Made by a program: the position numbers and the translations under genes. A DNA stretch of 33,654 nt from Acidovorax sp. Its GTDB lineage: Bacteria; Pseudomonadota; Gammaproteobacteria; Burkholderiales; Burkholderiaceae_C. Under the pieces are notes generated by a model that saw only the letters and a list, made by a program, of their open reading frames with translations, had not been told where the DNA came from and searched no databases. Below are positions 24,142-30,588 of this stretch, piece by piece. The DNA lies in NCBI RefSeq assembly GCF_022763525.1, contig NZ_JALEGG010000120.1, positions 1 through 33,654 of the forward strand, given 5' to 3'. Positions within the stretch are counted from its first letter, which is position 1. Each line of letters starts with the position of its first letter.

Positions 24142-24726
24142 CTACGCATGTTCGAAGTGGAAGACGGCCGTGCCTGCGCGCGCATTCGGTAACCAGCGCA
24201 CTTCCTCCCCGTCCTGCAGCCCGAACGAATCCAGGATGCGCAGGTCGTTCTTGGTGGCCAGCACCTCGAAATCCTTGTACGTGCCCACGCGGATGTTGGG
24301 CGTGTCATACCACTGGTAGGGCAGGCGGCGCGTGACGGGCATGCGCCCGCGCAGGATGGAAAGACGGTTGGGCCAGTGCGCAAAGTTGGGGAACGCCACC
24401 ACGCCCGTGCGGCCGACGCGGGCAGTCTCGCGCAGCATGGTTTCGGCATTGCGCAGGTGCTGCAGGGTGTCGATCTGCAGCACCACGTCAAAGCTGTTGT
24501 CGCCGAACATCGCGAGGCCTTCGTCCAGGTTGAGTTGGATCACATCCACCCCGCGCTGCACGCAGGCCAGCACGTTGGCATCGTCAATCTCCACGCCGTA
24601 ACCGCTGCAGCCGCGTTCACGCTGCAGGTAGTCGAGCATGGCGCCGTTGCCGCAGCCCAGGTCGAGCACCCGCGAGCCGGGGGGCACCAGTCGTGCCAGC
24701 GCCTGCATGGTGTTCTTCTCGGTCAT
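24142..24726 (-). CDS. metW: MetW, methionine biosynthesis methyltransferase-like protein
   Basis: A 194-residue Met[17 protein letters not shown] is the SAM-binding motif I, then VEIDDANV, the family segments [15 protein letters not shown] and [11 protein letters not shown], and [18 protein letters not shown] at the end. MetW is a class I methyltransferase-fold partner that works with MetX; its own reaction is not established. The ATG at 24726 overlaps the metX stop by four bases (ATGA), so the pair is coupled, and it is covered by the same SAM-II leader. Confidence 0.95.
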   Translation of the reverse strand: MTEKNTMQALARLVPPGSRVLDLGCGNGAMLDYLQRERGCSGYGVEIDDANVLACVQRGVDVIQLNLDEGLAMFGDNSFDVVLQIDTLQHLRNAETMLRETARVGRTGVVAFPNFAHWPNRLSILRGRMPVTRRLPYQWYDTPNIRVGTYKDFEVLATKNDLRILDSFGLQDGEEVRWLPNARAGTAVFHFEHA

Positions 24727-25853
24727 ACGGCAAGCTCCTTGGCAATGCTATCGAAATAAGAGCGCATCACGCTCATGTAGCGGGCGTCGTCAAGCAAAAA
24801 GGCATCATGCCCATGCGGTGCGTCGATCTCTGCGTAGCTCACGCGGCGGCGGTTGTCGAGCAGGGCCTTGACGATCTCGCGGCTGCGCTGGGGCGAGAAG
24901 CGCCAGTCGGTGGTGAAGCTCACGAGCAGGAACTTGGCCTGCGCCCGCGCCAGCGCGCGCGTGAGGTTGCCGCCGTGCGCGCGCGCGGGGTCGAAGTAGT
25001 CGAGCGCGCGGGTGATCAGCAAATAGGTGTTGGCGTCGAAGTAGTCGCTGAACTTGTCACCCTGGTAGCGCAGGTAGCTTTCAATTTGAAACTCGATGTC
25101 CTGCGTGCTGTATTTCAGCTCCAGGCCCTCGCGCAGTTGCCTGCCGAACTTCTCGTTCATCACATCGTCGCTGAGGTACGTGATGTGGCCGATCATGCGG
25201 GCGATGCGCAGGCCGCGCTTGGGAATCACGCCGTGGCGGTAGAAGTGCCCGCCGTGGAAGTCCGGGTCGGTCACGATGGCGCGGCGGGCCACTTCGTTGA
25301 AGGCGATGTTCTCTGCAGTGAGGTTGGGCGCGCTGGCCACGACCACCGCGTGGCGCATGCGCTCGGGGTACTGCAGCGTCCAGCTCAAGGCTTGCATGCC
25401 GCCCAGGCTGCCGCCCAGCACGGCGGCCAGTTGCGCAATGCCCAGGCGGTCGAGCAGCCGGGCCTGGGCGTTGACCCAGTCTTCCACCGTGACCACCGGG
25501 AAGTCGGCGCCGTAGACCTCGCCCGTGTCGGGGTGCGTGTGCATGGGGCCGGTGGAGCCGAAGCACGAGCCCAGATTGTTCACGCCGATCACAAAGAAGC
25601 GGTCGGTGTCCACGGCCTTGCCGGGGCCGATCATGTTGTCCCACCAGCCCTCGCTCTTGTCCTGGCCGGCGTACACGCCCGCGACATGGTGCGAGGCATT
25701 GAGGGCGTGGCACACAAGCACGGCGTTCGAGCGGTCGGCATTGAGCGTGCCGTAGGTCTCGTAGGCCAGGTGGTAGTCGCGGATGGACGCGCCGCTTTGC
25801 AGCGGCAGCGCATCCGGGAAGTGCATGGTCTGGGGCGTGGCGATGAACGACAT
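24723..25853 (-). CDS. metX: Homoserine O-acyltransferase MetX (probably succinyltransferase)
   Basis: A 376-residue alpha/beta hydrolase of the MetX family. Nucleophile S149 in [12 protein letters not shown], and the C-terminal His in [23 protein letters not shown] is a family hallmark. It activates homoserine with an acyl group in methionine synthesis. Betaproteobacterial MetX of this type are usually annotated as succinyltransferases, but acetyl versus succinyl cannot be read with certainty. The ATG at 25853 is preferred by homology over the TTG at 25868; no Shine-Dalgarno is visible. A SAM-II riboswitch and an intrinsic terminator lie upstream. Confidence 0.95.
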   Translation of the reverse strand: MSFIATPQTMHFPDALPLQSGASIRDYHLAYETYGTLNADRSNAVLVCHALNASHHVAGVYAGQDKSEGWWDNMIGPGKAVDTDRFFVIGVNNLGSCFGSTGPMHTHPDTGEVYGADFPVVTVEDWVNAQARLLDRLGIAQLAAVLGGSLGGMQALSWTLQYPERMRHAVVVASAPNLTAENIAFNEVARRAIVTDPDFHGGHFYRHGVIPKRGLRIARMIGHITYLSDDVMNEKFGRQLREGLELKYSTQDIEFQIESYLRYQGDKFSDYFDANTYLLITRALDYFDPARAHGGNLTRALARAQAKFLLVSFTTDWRFSPQRSREIVKALLDNRRRVSYAEIDAPHGHDAFLLDDARYMSVMRSYFDSIAKELAV

Positions 25854-25897
25854 AAAGAGCAGCAACAAGAAGGCCCCCTGCCACTGCCTGCGCGGGC

Positions 25898-25917
25898 GCC
25901 GCTGCGGGGGCAGCGGC
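25898..25917 (-). other. GC-rich 8-bp hairpin near the metX start
   Basis: GCCGCTGC, loop of four, GCAGCGGC, perfect. It lies between the terminator and the metX start (about 45 bases before ATG). It may influence translation; role unknown. Confidence 0.5.
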
Positions 25918-25955
25918 TGCTGCGTTCGTTGCCGTGGGGGCGACCCGGCGGCAAT

Positions 25956-25989
25956 AAAAAACCCGGCGTCGCTAAAAACGAGGCCGGGT
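25956..25989 (-). terminator. Intrinsic terminator in the metX leader
   Basis: On the minus strand, ACCCGGC (25989-25983) and GCCGGGT (25967-25961), with an additional TCG/CGA pairing inside, are followed by TTTTTT. It lies between the SAM-II aptamer and metX, so it can act as the expression platform that stops metX transcription. Confidence 0.88.
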
Positions 25990-26002
25990 GGGGAGGTCGG
26001 AC

Positions 26003-26056
26003 GGGTCTTTAGCAGAATTTATAAAGCGCCCGCAAGCTGTGGCAAATCGGCGCGTT
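26003..26056 (-). promoter_or_regulatory. SAM-II (SAM-alpha) riboswitch, metX leader
   Basis: Minus strand: stem P1 GCGCC (26053-26049) pairs with GGCGC (26030-26026). Between them are GATTTG and GCTTGC, and after the stem come TTTATAAA and GCTAAAG (26013-26007). These are the conserved parts of SAM-II, in the family's order and spacing. The motif sits before metX, its best-known target, and is followed by an intrinsic terminator at 25956-25989. The -10-like TATATT (26067-26062) just upstream fits transcription starting at the aptamer's 5' end. SAM binding would form a pseudoknot and lower metX-metW expression. Confidence 0.9.
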
Positions 26057-26061
26057 GGGTA

Positions 26062-26067
26062 AATATA
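26062..26067 (-). promoter_or_regulatory. metX promoter -10 candidate
   Basis: TATATT on the minus strand. It would start RNA near 26055, exactly at the SAM-II aptamer. The -35 is weak. Confidence 0.45.
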
Positions 26068-26105
26068 CCAAAGCGCCCGCCGCTTCGTCCATCCGTCCGC
26101 TACTT

Positions 26106-26675
26106 TCAGTTGCCCACGGGGGTGAAGATCGCCACTCCCCCGAGCACGAGGAAGATCACGGCCGACACGACGTGGACCGCGCGGATGGGCACACGTCGCG
26201 TGATGCGCTCGCCGAGCCAGACGACGGGCGCGTTGGCGATCATCATCCCGAGTGTGGTGCCAGCCACCACCCACAGGTAGGCGTTGTACTGCGCGGCCAG
26301 CATGACGGTGGCGATCTGCGTCTTGTCGCCCATCTCGGCCAGGAAGAAAGCCACCAGCGTGGTGCCGAACACGCCCCAGCGCGGCGAGCCATCGGCTTCA
26401 CCCTCGTCGAGCTTGTCGGGGATCAGCATCCACACGGCCATGGCGATGAACGACGCGCCCAAAATCCAGCGCAACACCTGCGGCCCGATGAAAGTGGTCA
26501 CCCAAGAGCCCACGGCGCCGGCCAGGCCGTGGTTGACCAGCGTGGCGGCGAGGATGCCCAGCACGATGGGCCAGGGCTTGCGAAAGCGCGCGGCAAGAAC
26601 GAGGGCGAGCAGCTGCGTCTTGTCGCCCATTTCAGCGAGCGCGACGATGGCGGTGGAGATGAAAAACGGTTCCAT
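26106..26675 (-). CDS. UPF0016/Gdt1-family manganese exporter (MneA-like)
   Basis: A 189-residue membrane protein with six or seven helices and two copies of the family motif EMGDKTQ, at residues 15-21 and 114-120. The motif's acidic residues face each other to form the ion path. Bacterial relatives export manganese; the eukaryotic Gdt1/TMEM165 group transports Mn2+/Ca2+. The yybP-ykoY manganese riboswitch upstream supports a Mn2+ role strongly. The ATG at 26675 has no visible Shine-Dalgarno, which fits translational control by the leader. It is followed by metX's leader on the same strand. Confidence 0.94.
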   Translation of the reverse strand: MEPFFISTAIVALAEMGDKTQLLALVLAARFRKPWPIVLGILAATLVNHGLAGAVGSWVTTFIGPQVLRWILGASFIAMAVWMLIPDKLDEGEADGSPRWGVFGTTLVAFFLAEMGDKTQIATVMLAAQYNAYLWVVAGTTLGMMIANAPVVWLGERITRRVPIRAVHVVSAVIFLVLGGVAIFTPVGN

Positions 26676-26682
26676 GTGGGGT

Positions 26683-26698
26683 CTATCCGGCCGGATAG
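26683..26698 (-). promoter_or_regulatory. 16-bp perfect palindrome before the exporter start
   Basis: CTATCCGGCCGGATAG lies 7 bases before the ATG at 26675. As RNA it would form a hairpin or a dimerisation site at the ribosome binding region. It lies at the 3' end of the yybP-ykoY leader, so it may be part of the switch. Confidence 0.6.
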
Positions 26699-26699
26699 T

Positions 26700-26860
26700 G
26701 ACAAGAACGCATTGACTGCACCCCGACTCCGGCCTTGGATCGGCATGCAGTCAATGGTCTCGCCCAGCTCAAGAACCGCATGCACCATAGGCTCACCGAG
26801 CCCAAGTTTGTTGACGCATGCCCCCGGCGCGTTGCACGCCGGGCGGGCTACTCCCCAAAG
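26700..26860 (-). promoter_or_regulatory. yybP-ykoY (manganese) riboswitch
   Basis: Minus strand: the leader has GGGGAGTAG (26855-26847), then a perfect CCCGGCG/CGCCGGG hairpin, stem GCATGC with its partner GCATGC, the inner hairpin GGCTC-GGT-GAGCC (26802-26790) and CGTCAACA. These are core elements of yybP-ykoY. An 11-bp inverted repeat CATTGACTGCA/TGCAGTCAATG (26756-26746, 26720-26710) follows and probably belongs to the expression platform. Mn2+ is the known ligand; the downstream UPF0016 gene is the known target class. Confidence 0.92.
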
Positions 26861-26868
26861 ACCTACGC

Positions 26869-26875
26869 ATTTTAA
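26869..26875 (-). promoter_or_regulatory. Exporter promoter -10 candidate
   Basis: TTAAAAT on the minus strand just before the riboswitch. It would put the transcript start near 26862, at the aptamer's 5' end. Confidence 0.4.
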
Positions 26876-26885
26876 CCTGCTCCCG

Positions 26886-26965
26886 CCCCCTGCGGGTTGC
26901 CCCCGCAGCGGGGTCATGCTGGTGGGAATGCCCATCCAGCTCCTGCGGGTTTCCCCTAGAAACCC
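26886..26965. other. Three successive hairpins in the divergent intergenic region
   Basis: Hairpin 1: CTGCGGG/CCCGCAG (26890-26908) with outer C/G pairs. Hairpin 2: GCTGGTGGG with CCCA, one bulged base, CCAGC (26918-26940). Hairpin 3: GGGTTTC/GAAACCC (26947-26965). They lie between the manganese exporter promoter and the first RRM gene. No gene is seen here; a small RNA or REP-like element is possible. Confidence 0.55.
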
Positions 26966-27053
26966 CTGCCAAACGCGCCGAAATGACCACACATTTGACC
27001 CGGATGGACAGGTTCACCCAGAAATAAACACCACACGCTGCATAAAGTGATTA

Positions 27054-27191
27054 ATAATGGGTTTGCTCCCCTGCTGGCAGAGGAGCAGTTAGCTTAGCGG
27101 TGAATGGTCAGTTTCGCGTCTCTGAAGTCGTCACAGGTTTGTTGATTGCGTCGGGCTCCATCGCGTTTTCATGTTTTTTCAGGAGTCCTTC
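27054..27191 (+). promoter_or_regulatory. RRM gene 1 promoter and structured leader
   Basis: ATAATGG (27054-27060) resembles a -10. A 5' hairpin at 27065-27086 follows (GCTCC/GGAGC, then CTGC/GCAG). GCGGTGA...GTCAGTTTCGC lies at 27097-27117. The last hairpin pairs GGGCTCC (27153-27159) with GGAGTCC (27182-27188), covering the ribosome binding site AGGAG. The leader of RRM gene 2 has the same parts at almost the same distances. Confidence 0.7.
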
Positions 27192-27572
27192 ATGGGCAAC
27201 AAACTCTACGTGGGCAACCTGCCCTATTCTTTCCGTGACCAAGATCTGGAACAAACCTTCAGCCAGTTCGGCTCCGTGGGCAGCGCCAAGGTCATGATGG
27301 AGCGCGACACCGGCCGTTCCAAGGGTTTCGGCTTTGTCGAAATGGGCAGCGATGCAGAAGCCCAGGCCGCCATCCAAGGCGTGCACGGCCAAAACTTTGG
27401 CGGCCGTGACCTCGTGGTCAACGAAGCCCGCCCCATGGAGCCCCGCGCTCCCCGTAGCGGTGGCTTCGGCGGCGGCAATGGTGGTGGCGGCTACGGCGGC
27501 GGTGGCGGCGGTTACGGCGGTGGCCGTAGCGGCGGCGGTGGTGGCTACGGCGGCGGCCGCAGCAGCTACTAA
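27192..27572 (+). CDS. RRM RNA-binding protein with glycine-rich tail (first of a tandem pair)
   Basis: A 126-residue protein. The RRM spans about 1-80: RNP2 is KLYVGNLP (residues 4-11), RNP1 is SKGFGFVEM (43-51). The tail, about 88-126, is Gly/Tyr/Arg-rich (GGYGGG repeats). This type is known from cyanobacteria (Rbp) and betaproteobacteria and is often cold-induced; it binds single-stranded RNA. AGGAGT lies before the ATG at 27192, inside the hairpin described for the leader. A terminator follows at 27618-27639. It is a paralogue of the gene at 27844, RRM parts nearly identical. Confidence 0.95.
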   Translation: MGNKLYVGNLPYSFRDQDLEQTFSQFGSVGSAKVMMERDTGRSKGFGFVEMGSDAEAQAAIQGVHGQNFGGRDLVVNEARPMEPRAPRSGGFGGGNGGGGYGGGGGGYGGGRSGGGGGYGGGRSSY

Positions 27573-27617
27573 AAAGTCCTCATGGCAGCCTTTGCCGGCT
27601 GCCGAGGCCAAGACAAA

Positions 27618-27639
27618 GGAGCCCTCGGGCTCCTTTTTT
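27618..27639 (+). terminator. Intrinsic terminator after RRM gene 1
   Basis: GGAGCCC, TC, GGGCTCC, then TTTTTT. Seven perfect pairs and a T-run. Confidence 0.92.
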
Positions 27640-27707
27640 CATGCCTGCTCGAATGTCCTCGCCAAAGTCGGTTTTTGCCGCTTGCTTTTTCGACAAAAGT
27701 GTGGCGC

Positions 27708-27843
27708 ATAATGGTTCGGCGGGCCTTGCCTGCTTTCCAAGTTTGCGGTGATCCGTCAGTTTCGCTGAGAGCGTCATTGAGATTAGCTGGCTGCGTTTTC
27801 GGGACTCCATCGCTTTATCCATGTGTTTTTGAGGAGTCCCTCG
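27708..27843 (+). promoter_or_regulatory. RRM gene 2 promoter and structured leader
   Basis: ATAATGG at 27708-27714 (-10-like). 5' hairpin GCGGGC/GCCTGC at 27719-27733. GCGGTGA...GTCAGTTTCGC at 27745-27765. Last hairpin GGGACTCC (27801-27808) with GGAGTCCC (27833-27840), eight perfect pairs covering the ribosome binding site. The order and distances match RRM gene 1. Confidence 0.72.
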
Positions 27844-28371
27844 ATGGGCAACAAACTGTACGTCGGCAACCTGCCGTACTCGGTCCGCGACAACGATCTG
27901 GAACAGGCGTTCAGCCAGTTCGGCGCTGTCACCAGCGCCAAGGTGATGATGGAGCGCGACACCGGTCGCTCCAAGGGCTTTGGCTTTGTGGAGATGGGCA
28001 GCGACGCAGAAGCCCAGGCCGCCATCAACGGCATGAATGGCCAGCCCCTGGGTGGCCGCAGCATCGTGGTCAATGAAGCGCGCCCGATGGAGCCCCGCCC
28101 ACCCCGCAGCGGCGGTTTCGGCGGCGGTGGCTATGGTGGTGGTGGCGGCGGCTACGGCGGCGGTGGCCGCAGTGGCGGCGGTGGCTACGGTGGCGGCCGT
28201 GAAGGCGGCGGCGGTGGTTATGGCGGCGGCCGCGAAGGGGGTGGCGGCGGCTACGGTGGCGGTGGCCGCAACGAAGGCGGCTTCCGCAGCCCGTATGGTT
28301 CCGGCTCCCGCAATGGTGGCGGCCGCAGCGGCGGTGGCGGCGGCTACGGTGGTGGCGGCAACGGCTACTGA
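27844..28371 (+). CDS. RRM RNA-binding protein with long glycine-rich tail (second of a tandem pair)
   Basis: A 175-residue protein. Its RRM (about 1-80; RNP2 KLYVGNLP, RNP1 SKGFGFVEM) is nearly identical to that of the upstream paralogue. The Gly-rich tail is longer (about 90-175) and holds repeated GGGYGGGREGG units. It binds RNA; glycine-rich tails of this kind promote protein-protein or RNA contacts. GAGGAGT precedes the ATG at 27844. A terminator lies at 28406-28427. The repeated GGY/GGR codons give an apparent DNA repeat that is only codon structure. Confidence 0.95.
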   Translation: MGNKLYVGNLPYSVRDNDLEQAFSQFGAVTSAKVMMERDTGRSKGFGFVEMGSDAEAQAAINGMNGQPLGGRSIVVNEARPMEPRPPRSGGFGGGGYGGGGGGYGGGGRSGGGGYGGGREGGGGGYGGGREGGGGGYGGGGRNEGGFRSPYGSGSRNGGGRSGGGGGYGGGGNGY

Positions 28372-28405
28372 AGCCGGCCTTCATCCCGGTCTGCGCATGC
28401 ACCCC

Positions 28406-28427
28406 AAGCCCCTTCGGGGGCTTTTTT
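28406..28427 (+). terminator. Intrinsic terminator after RRM gene 2
   Basis: AAGCCCC, TTCG, GGGGCTT, then a T-run. Seven perfect pairs with a stable tetraloop. Confidence 0.92.
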
Positions 28428-28478
28428 CATGCCCGCAGCAACCGCTGCTGCGGTGCTACCGCCAAGTGCGGCAAGCGT

Positions 28479-29258
28479 CTACTGCTCGCCCTGGCGCCGT
28501 TTGCGGGGGCGGCCCGCGAGCACCTTGTCGAACAGCGCATTGGGCAGCATGCGCAGCAGCTTGGCCACCACCCCCATCTGCCAGGGGATGACGCGGTAGC
28601 TCACACCCGCAGCGATGGCGCGGTAGGCGCGGTCGGCAAAGTCTTCGGCCTGCATGAGGAACGGCATGCCGTAGCGGTTCTGCCGGGTCAGCGGGGTGTC
28701 GATGTAGCCGGGCGATATGGTGACCACGCGCACGCCGTGCGGGCGCATCTCGCCGCGCAGGCTTTCGCAGTAGCTGATGACGGCTGCCTTGCTGGCGCAG
28801 TACGCGCCATGTCCCGGCAGGCCGCGGATGCCGGCCACGCTGCCAATGCCCACCAGCGTGCCGCTGCCGCGCTGGGCCATGGGCTGCACAAAGGGGTGGA
28901 ACGTAGCCGCCACGCCGATGTTGTTGGTGGCGAAGGTACGTGCCATGACATCCAGGTCCTCGTGCACCGCCGTGTCCATGCCCACGCTGATGCCGGCGTT
29001 GGCAATCACGACGTCGGGCACCCCCTGGCGCGCAATGCAGTCGCGGCCCGCGGCGACGATGCTGTCGATCATCGCCACATCGGCACTATAAATTTCATAG
29101 CTATCAGCGCTGATCCCCTGAGCGCCAGCCCATGTTTTGACCTCGGACGTACGGCGCGCGACCAAGGCCAGACGATAGCCCGCGCGGTGGTAGCGCAGGG
29201 CCAACGCCTGGCCGATGCCGCTGGAGGCGCCAGTAATAAAGACGAGGGGTGCGGCCAT
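28479..29258 (-). CDS. SDR-family oxidoreductase with an embedded intergenic repeat
   Basis: A 259-residue classical SDR: TGASSGIG at 9-16, NAG (IANAGISVG), Ser in GSVAG, and YCASK (Tyr/Lys). It lies 14 bp behind lptC and is likely the last gene of that operon, although the substrate is unknown and it is not an LPS transport protein. Repeat copy E lies in the coding region at 29088-29141 and encodes residues KTWAGAQGISADSYEIYS, between the second and third strands, with the frame kept. This region is variable in SDRs, so an insertion there may be tolerated. Confidence 0.9.
   Translation of the reverse strand: MAAPLVFITGASSGIGQALALRYHRAGYRLALVARRTSEVKTWAGAQGISADSYEIYSADVAMIDSIVAAGRDCIARQGVPDVVIANAGISVGMDTAVHEDLDVMARTFATNNIGVAATFHPFVQPMAQRGSGTLVGIGSVAGIRGLPGHGAYCASKAAVISYCESLRGEMRPHGVRVVTISPGYIDTPLTRQNRYGMPFLMQAEDFADRAYRAIAAGVSYRVIPWQMGVVAKLLRMLPNALFDKVLAGRPRKRRQGEQ
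29088..29141 (+). repeat. Palindromic repeat, copy E, inside the SDR coding region
   Basis: On the plus strand: AAATTTCATAGCT, ATCAGCGC, short loop, GAGCGCCAG, CCC then TTTTGAC. It has the same order as copies A-D. Here it is in the SDR frame (coded on the minus strand) and adds about 18 residues. Confidence 0.75.
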
Positions 29259-29272
29259 GGGGGCTCCGAACG

Positions 29273-29899
29273 CTAAGGGGTTGGCGTGCCGGGCAGGAGC
29301 ATGCCCCGCACCCGCCCGCGCAGCTGCACGACCTGGTCCAGGTTGTCGTAGTCCATGCTGTCGGCCGTGAAACGGTCGTTGCCGCGGGTGAGCGTCACTG
29401 GCTTGTCCGAGCGCACGCGCTCGGTGGTGGTGTAGGCATGCAGGAATTCGCTGCGGAACTCCAGCCGGGGCTGGGCAGGCTGGCCGGGCTTGGCGGGCAG
29501 CGGCTCGCGGGTGACGATGGCGTTGCCGAACAGCTGCACTTCAGACCCGTCGGCGTTGGTCAGGGCCCGGTCGGCCGTGGCCACGGTGAGGCGGCCGGTG
29601 GGCGCTACCGAGCGCATGCGTGCCTTGTCGATCTCCAGCGTGTCGGTATCCGGGTAGTGCCGCGCCTCGTCGCCTTGCACTTCGCTTTGCAGACGACCGG
29701 CGGCGTCAAAGCTTTTGACCGAAAAAGACTTCATGAAGTAGTCCGGCTGGTGCAAGGGCGGCCGCTCCGTGGCCGGGAGCAGCGGCATGGGCGCATTGCG
29801 CACCAGCCACCAGGTACCCAGCGCCAACAGGCCCATCAGCACCACGGGCAGGTAGAGCGACAGCTGCTCCCAGCCTTGATGGATCACGCTGCGCTTCAC
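29273..29899 (-). CDS. lptC: LptC, LPS export protein
   Basis: A 208-residue LptC: a cytoplasmic start, one membrane helix (about 15-33, LPVVLMGLLALGTWWLV) and a periplasmic beta-jellyroll. YFMKSFSVKSFDAAGRL and the closing DQVVQLRGRVRGML are family features. It links LptB2FG to the LptA bridge in moving LPS to the outer membrane. GTG start at 29899, with CAGGAGA nine bases upstream inside the mini-ORF. lptA and lptB are not in the window; an SDR gene follows. Confidence 0.93.
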   Translation of the reverse strand: MKRSVIHQGWEQLSLYLPVVLMGLLALGTWWLVRNAPMPLLPATERPPLHQPDYFMKSFSVKSFDAAGRLQSEVQGDEARHYPDTDTLEIDKARMRSVAPTGRLTVATADRALTNADGSEVQLFGNAIVTREPLPAKPGQPAQPRLEFRSEFLHAYTTTERVRSDKPVTLTRGNDRFTADSMDYDNLDQVVQLRGRVRGMLLPGTPTP

Positions 29900-29967
29900 G
29901 GCGCTGGTCTCCTGCCGAAAGGGTCAGCGGCCAGGCGGGCATCGGGACGGGTGTATGGATGGGTCAT
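29896..29967 (-). CDS. 23-codon mini-ORF bridging kdsC and lptC
   Basis: ATG at 29967 overlaps the kdsC stop by four bases (ATGA), and its own TGA overlaps the lptC start by four bases (GTGA). It would encode MTHPYTRPDARL...RRPAP, with no recognisable domain. The overlap at both ends suggests that reading it could couple kdsC translation to lptC. It may also be chance. Confidence 0.4.
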   Translation of the reverse strand: MTHPYTRPDARLAADPFGRRPAP

Positions 29968-30512
29968 GCGGTGTATTCCGCGAGCAGGGCGGCATAGCGG
30001 CCCGTGGCCACCAGCAGCAGGTCGCACAACTCGCGCGCTGCGCCGTGCCCTCCGCACGCCTGCGTGACAAAGTGGGCGGCGTGGCGCACCTCGGCCTGGG
30101 CATTGGCGGGGGCGCAAGCCAGGGCGCTGCGACGCAGCACCGGCAGGTCAGGCCAGTCGTCGCCCATCGCCGCGGCCTGCGTCCAATCCAGCCCCAGCGT
30201 GGCCAGGATCTGCTCGGCGGCAGGGCGCTTGTCTTCGGTGCCGAACACGGCGTGCTCCACACCCAACGCCTTGAGCCGCACCCGCAGGGGCAGCGAGTCG
30301 CGGCCCGTGATGACCACGGGGGTGATACCCGCCCTTTGCAGCAGCTTGAGCCCATGGCCGTCCAGCGTGTTGAAGCGCTTGAGGGTCTCGCCCGATTCGC
30401 TGATGTACAGGCCCCCGTCCGTCAGCACGCCATCGACGTCGAAAAAGGCCACGCGCACCGGCTGGGCACGCAGGAGCAGCTCGGGGTCGAAATTCAGAAC
30501 AGGCTGGGTCAT
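29964..30512 (-). CDS. kdsC: 3-deoxy-D-manno-octulosonate 8-phosphate phosphatase KdsC
   Basis: A 182-residue HAD-family phosphatase of the KDO pathway. Catalytic motif I is FFDVDGVLTDG (D nucleophile), then LKRFNTLDGHGLKLL, motif II ITGRDS, motif III K (in EDKRPAAEQIL) and motif IV MGDDWPDLP. This is the small C0-type KdsC. It removes phosphate from KDO-8-P to give KDO for lipid A core. The ATG at 30512 is chosen from homology; the frame could start at 30539. Confidence 0.94.
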   Translation of the reverse strand: MTQPVLNFDPELLLRAQPVRVAFFDVDGVLTDGGLYISESGETLKRFNTLDGHGLKLLQRAGITPVVITGRDSLPLRVRLKALGVEHAVFGTEDKRPAAEQILATLGLDWTQAAAMGDDWPDLPVLRRSALACAPANAQAEVRHAAHFVTQACGGHGAARELCDLLLVATGRYAALLAEYTA

Positions 30513-30588
30513 GTCAGGGAGCAATGAAGGTACAGGCACGGCCCAGACCCGCGCACCCGTGGGGAAGACGCGCAGCGGCTCAGCGGGG

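Noticed and set aside
25854-25868. TTG start giving five more residues to MetX
   Set aside because: The family begins near [10 protein letters not shown], and nothing supports the TTG.
27470-28371. Tandem GGT/GGC-type repeats in the RRM genes
   Set aside because: They are codons of glycine-rich protein tails and not a DNA repeat array or CRISPR.
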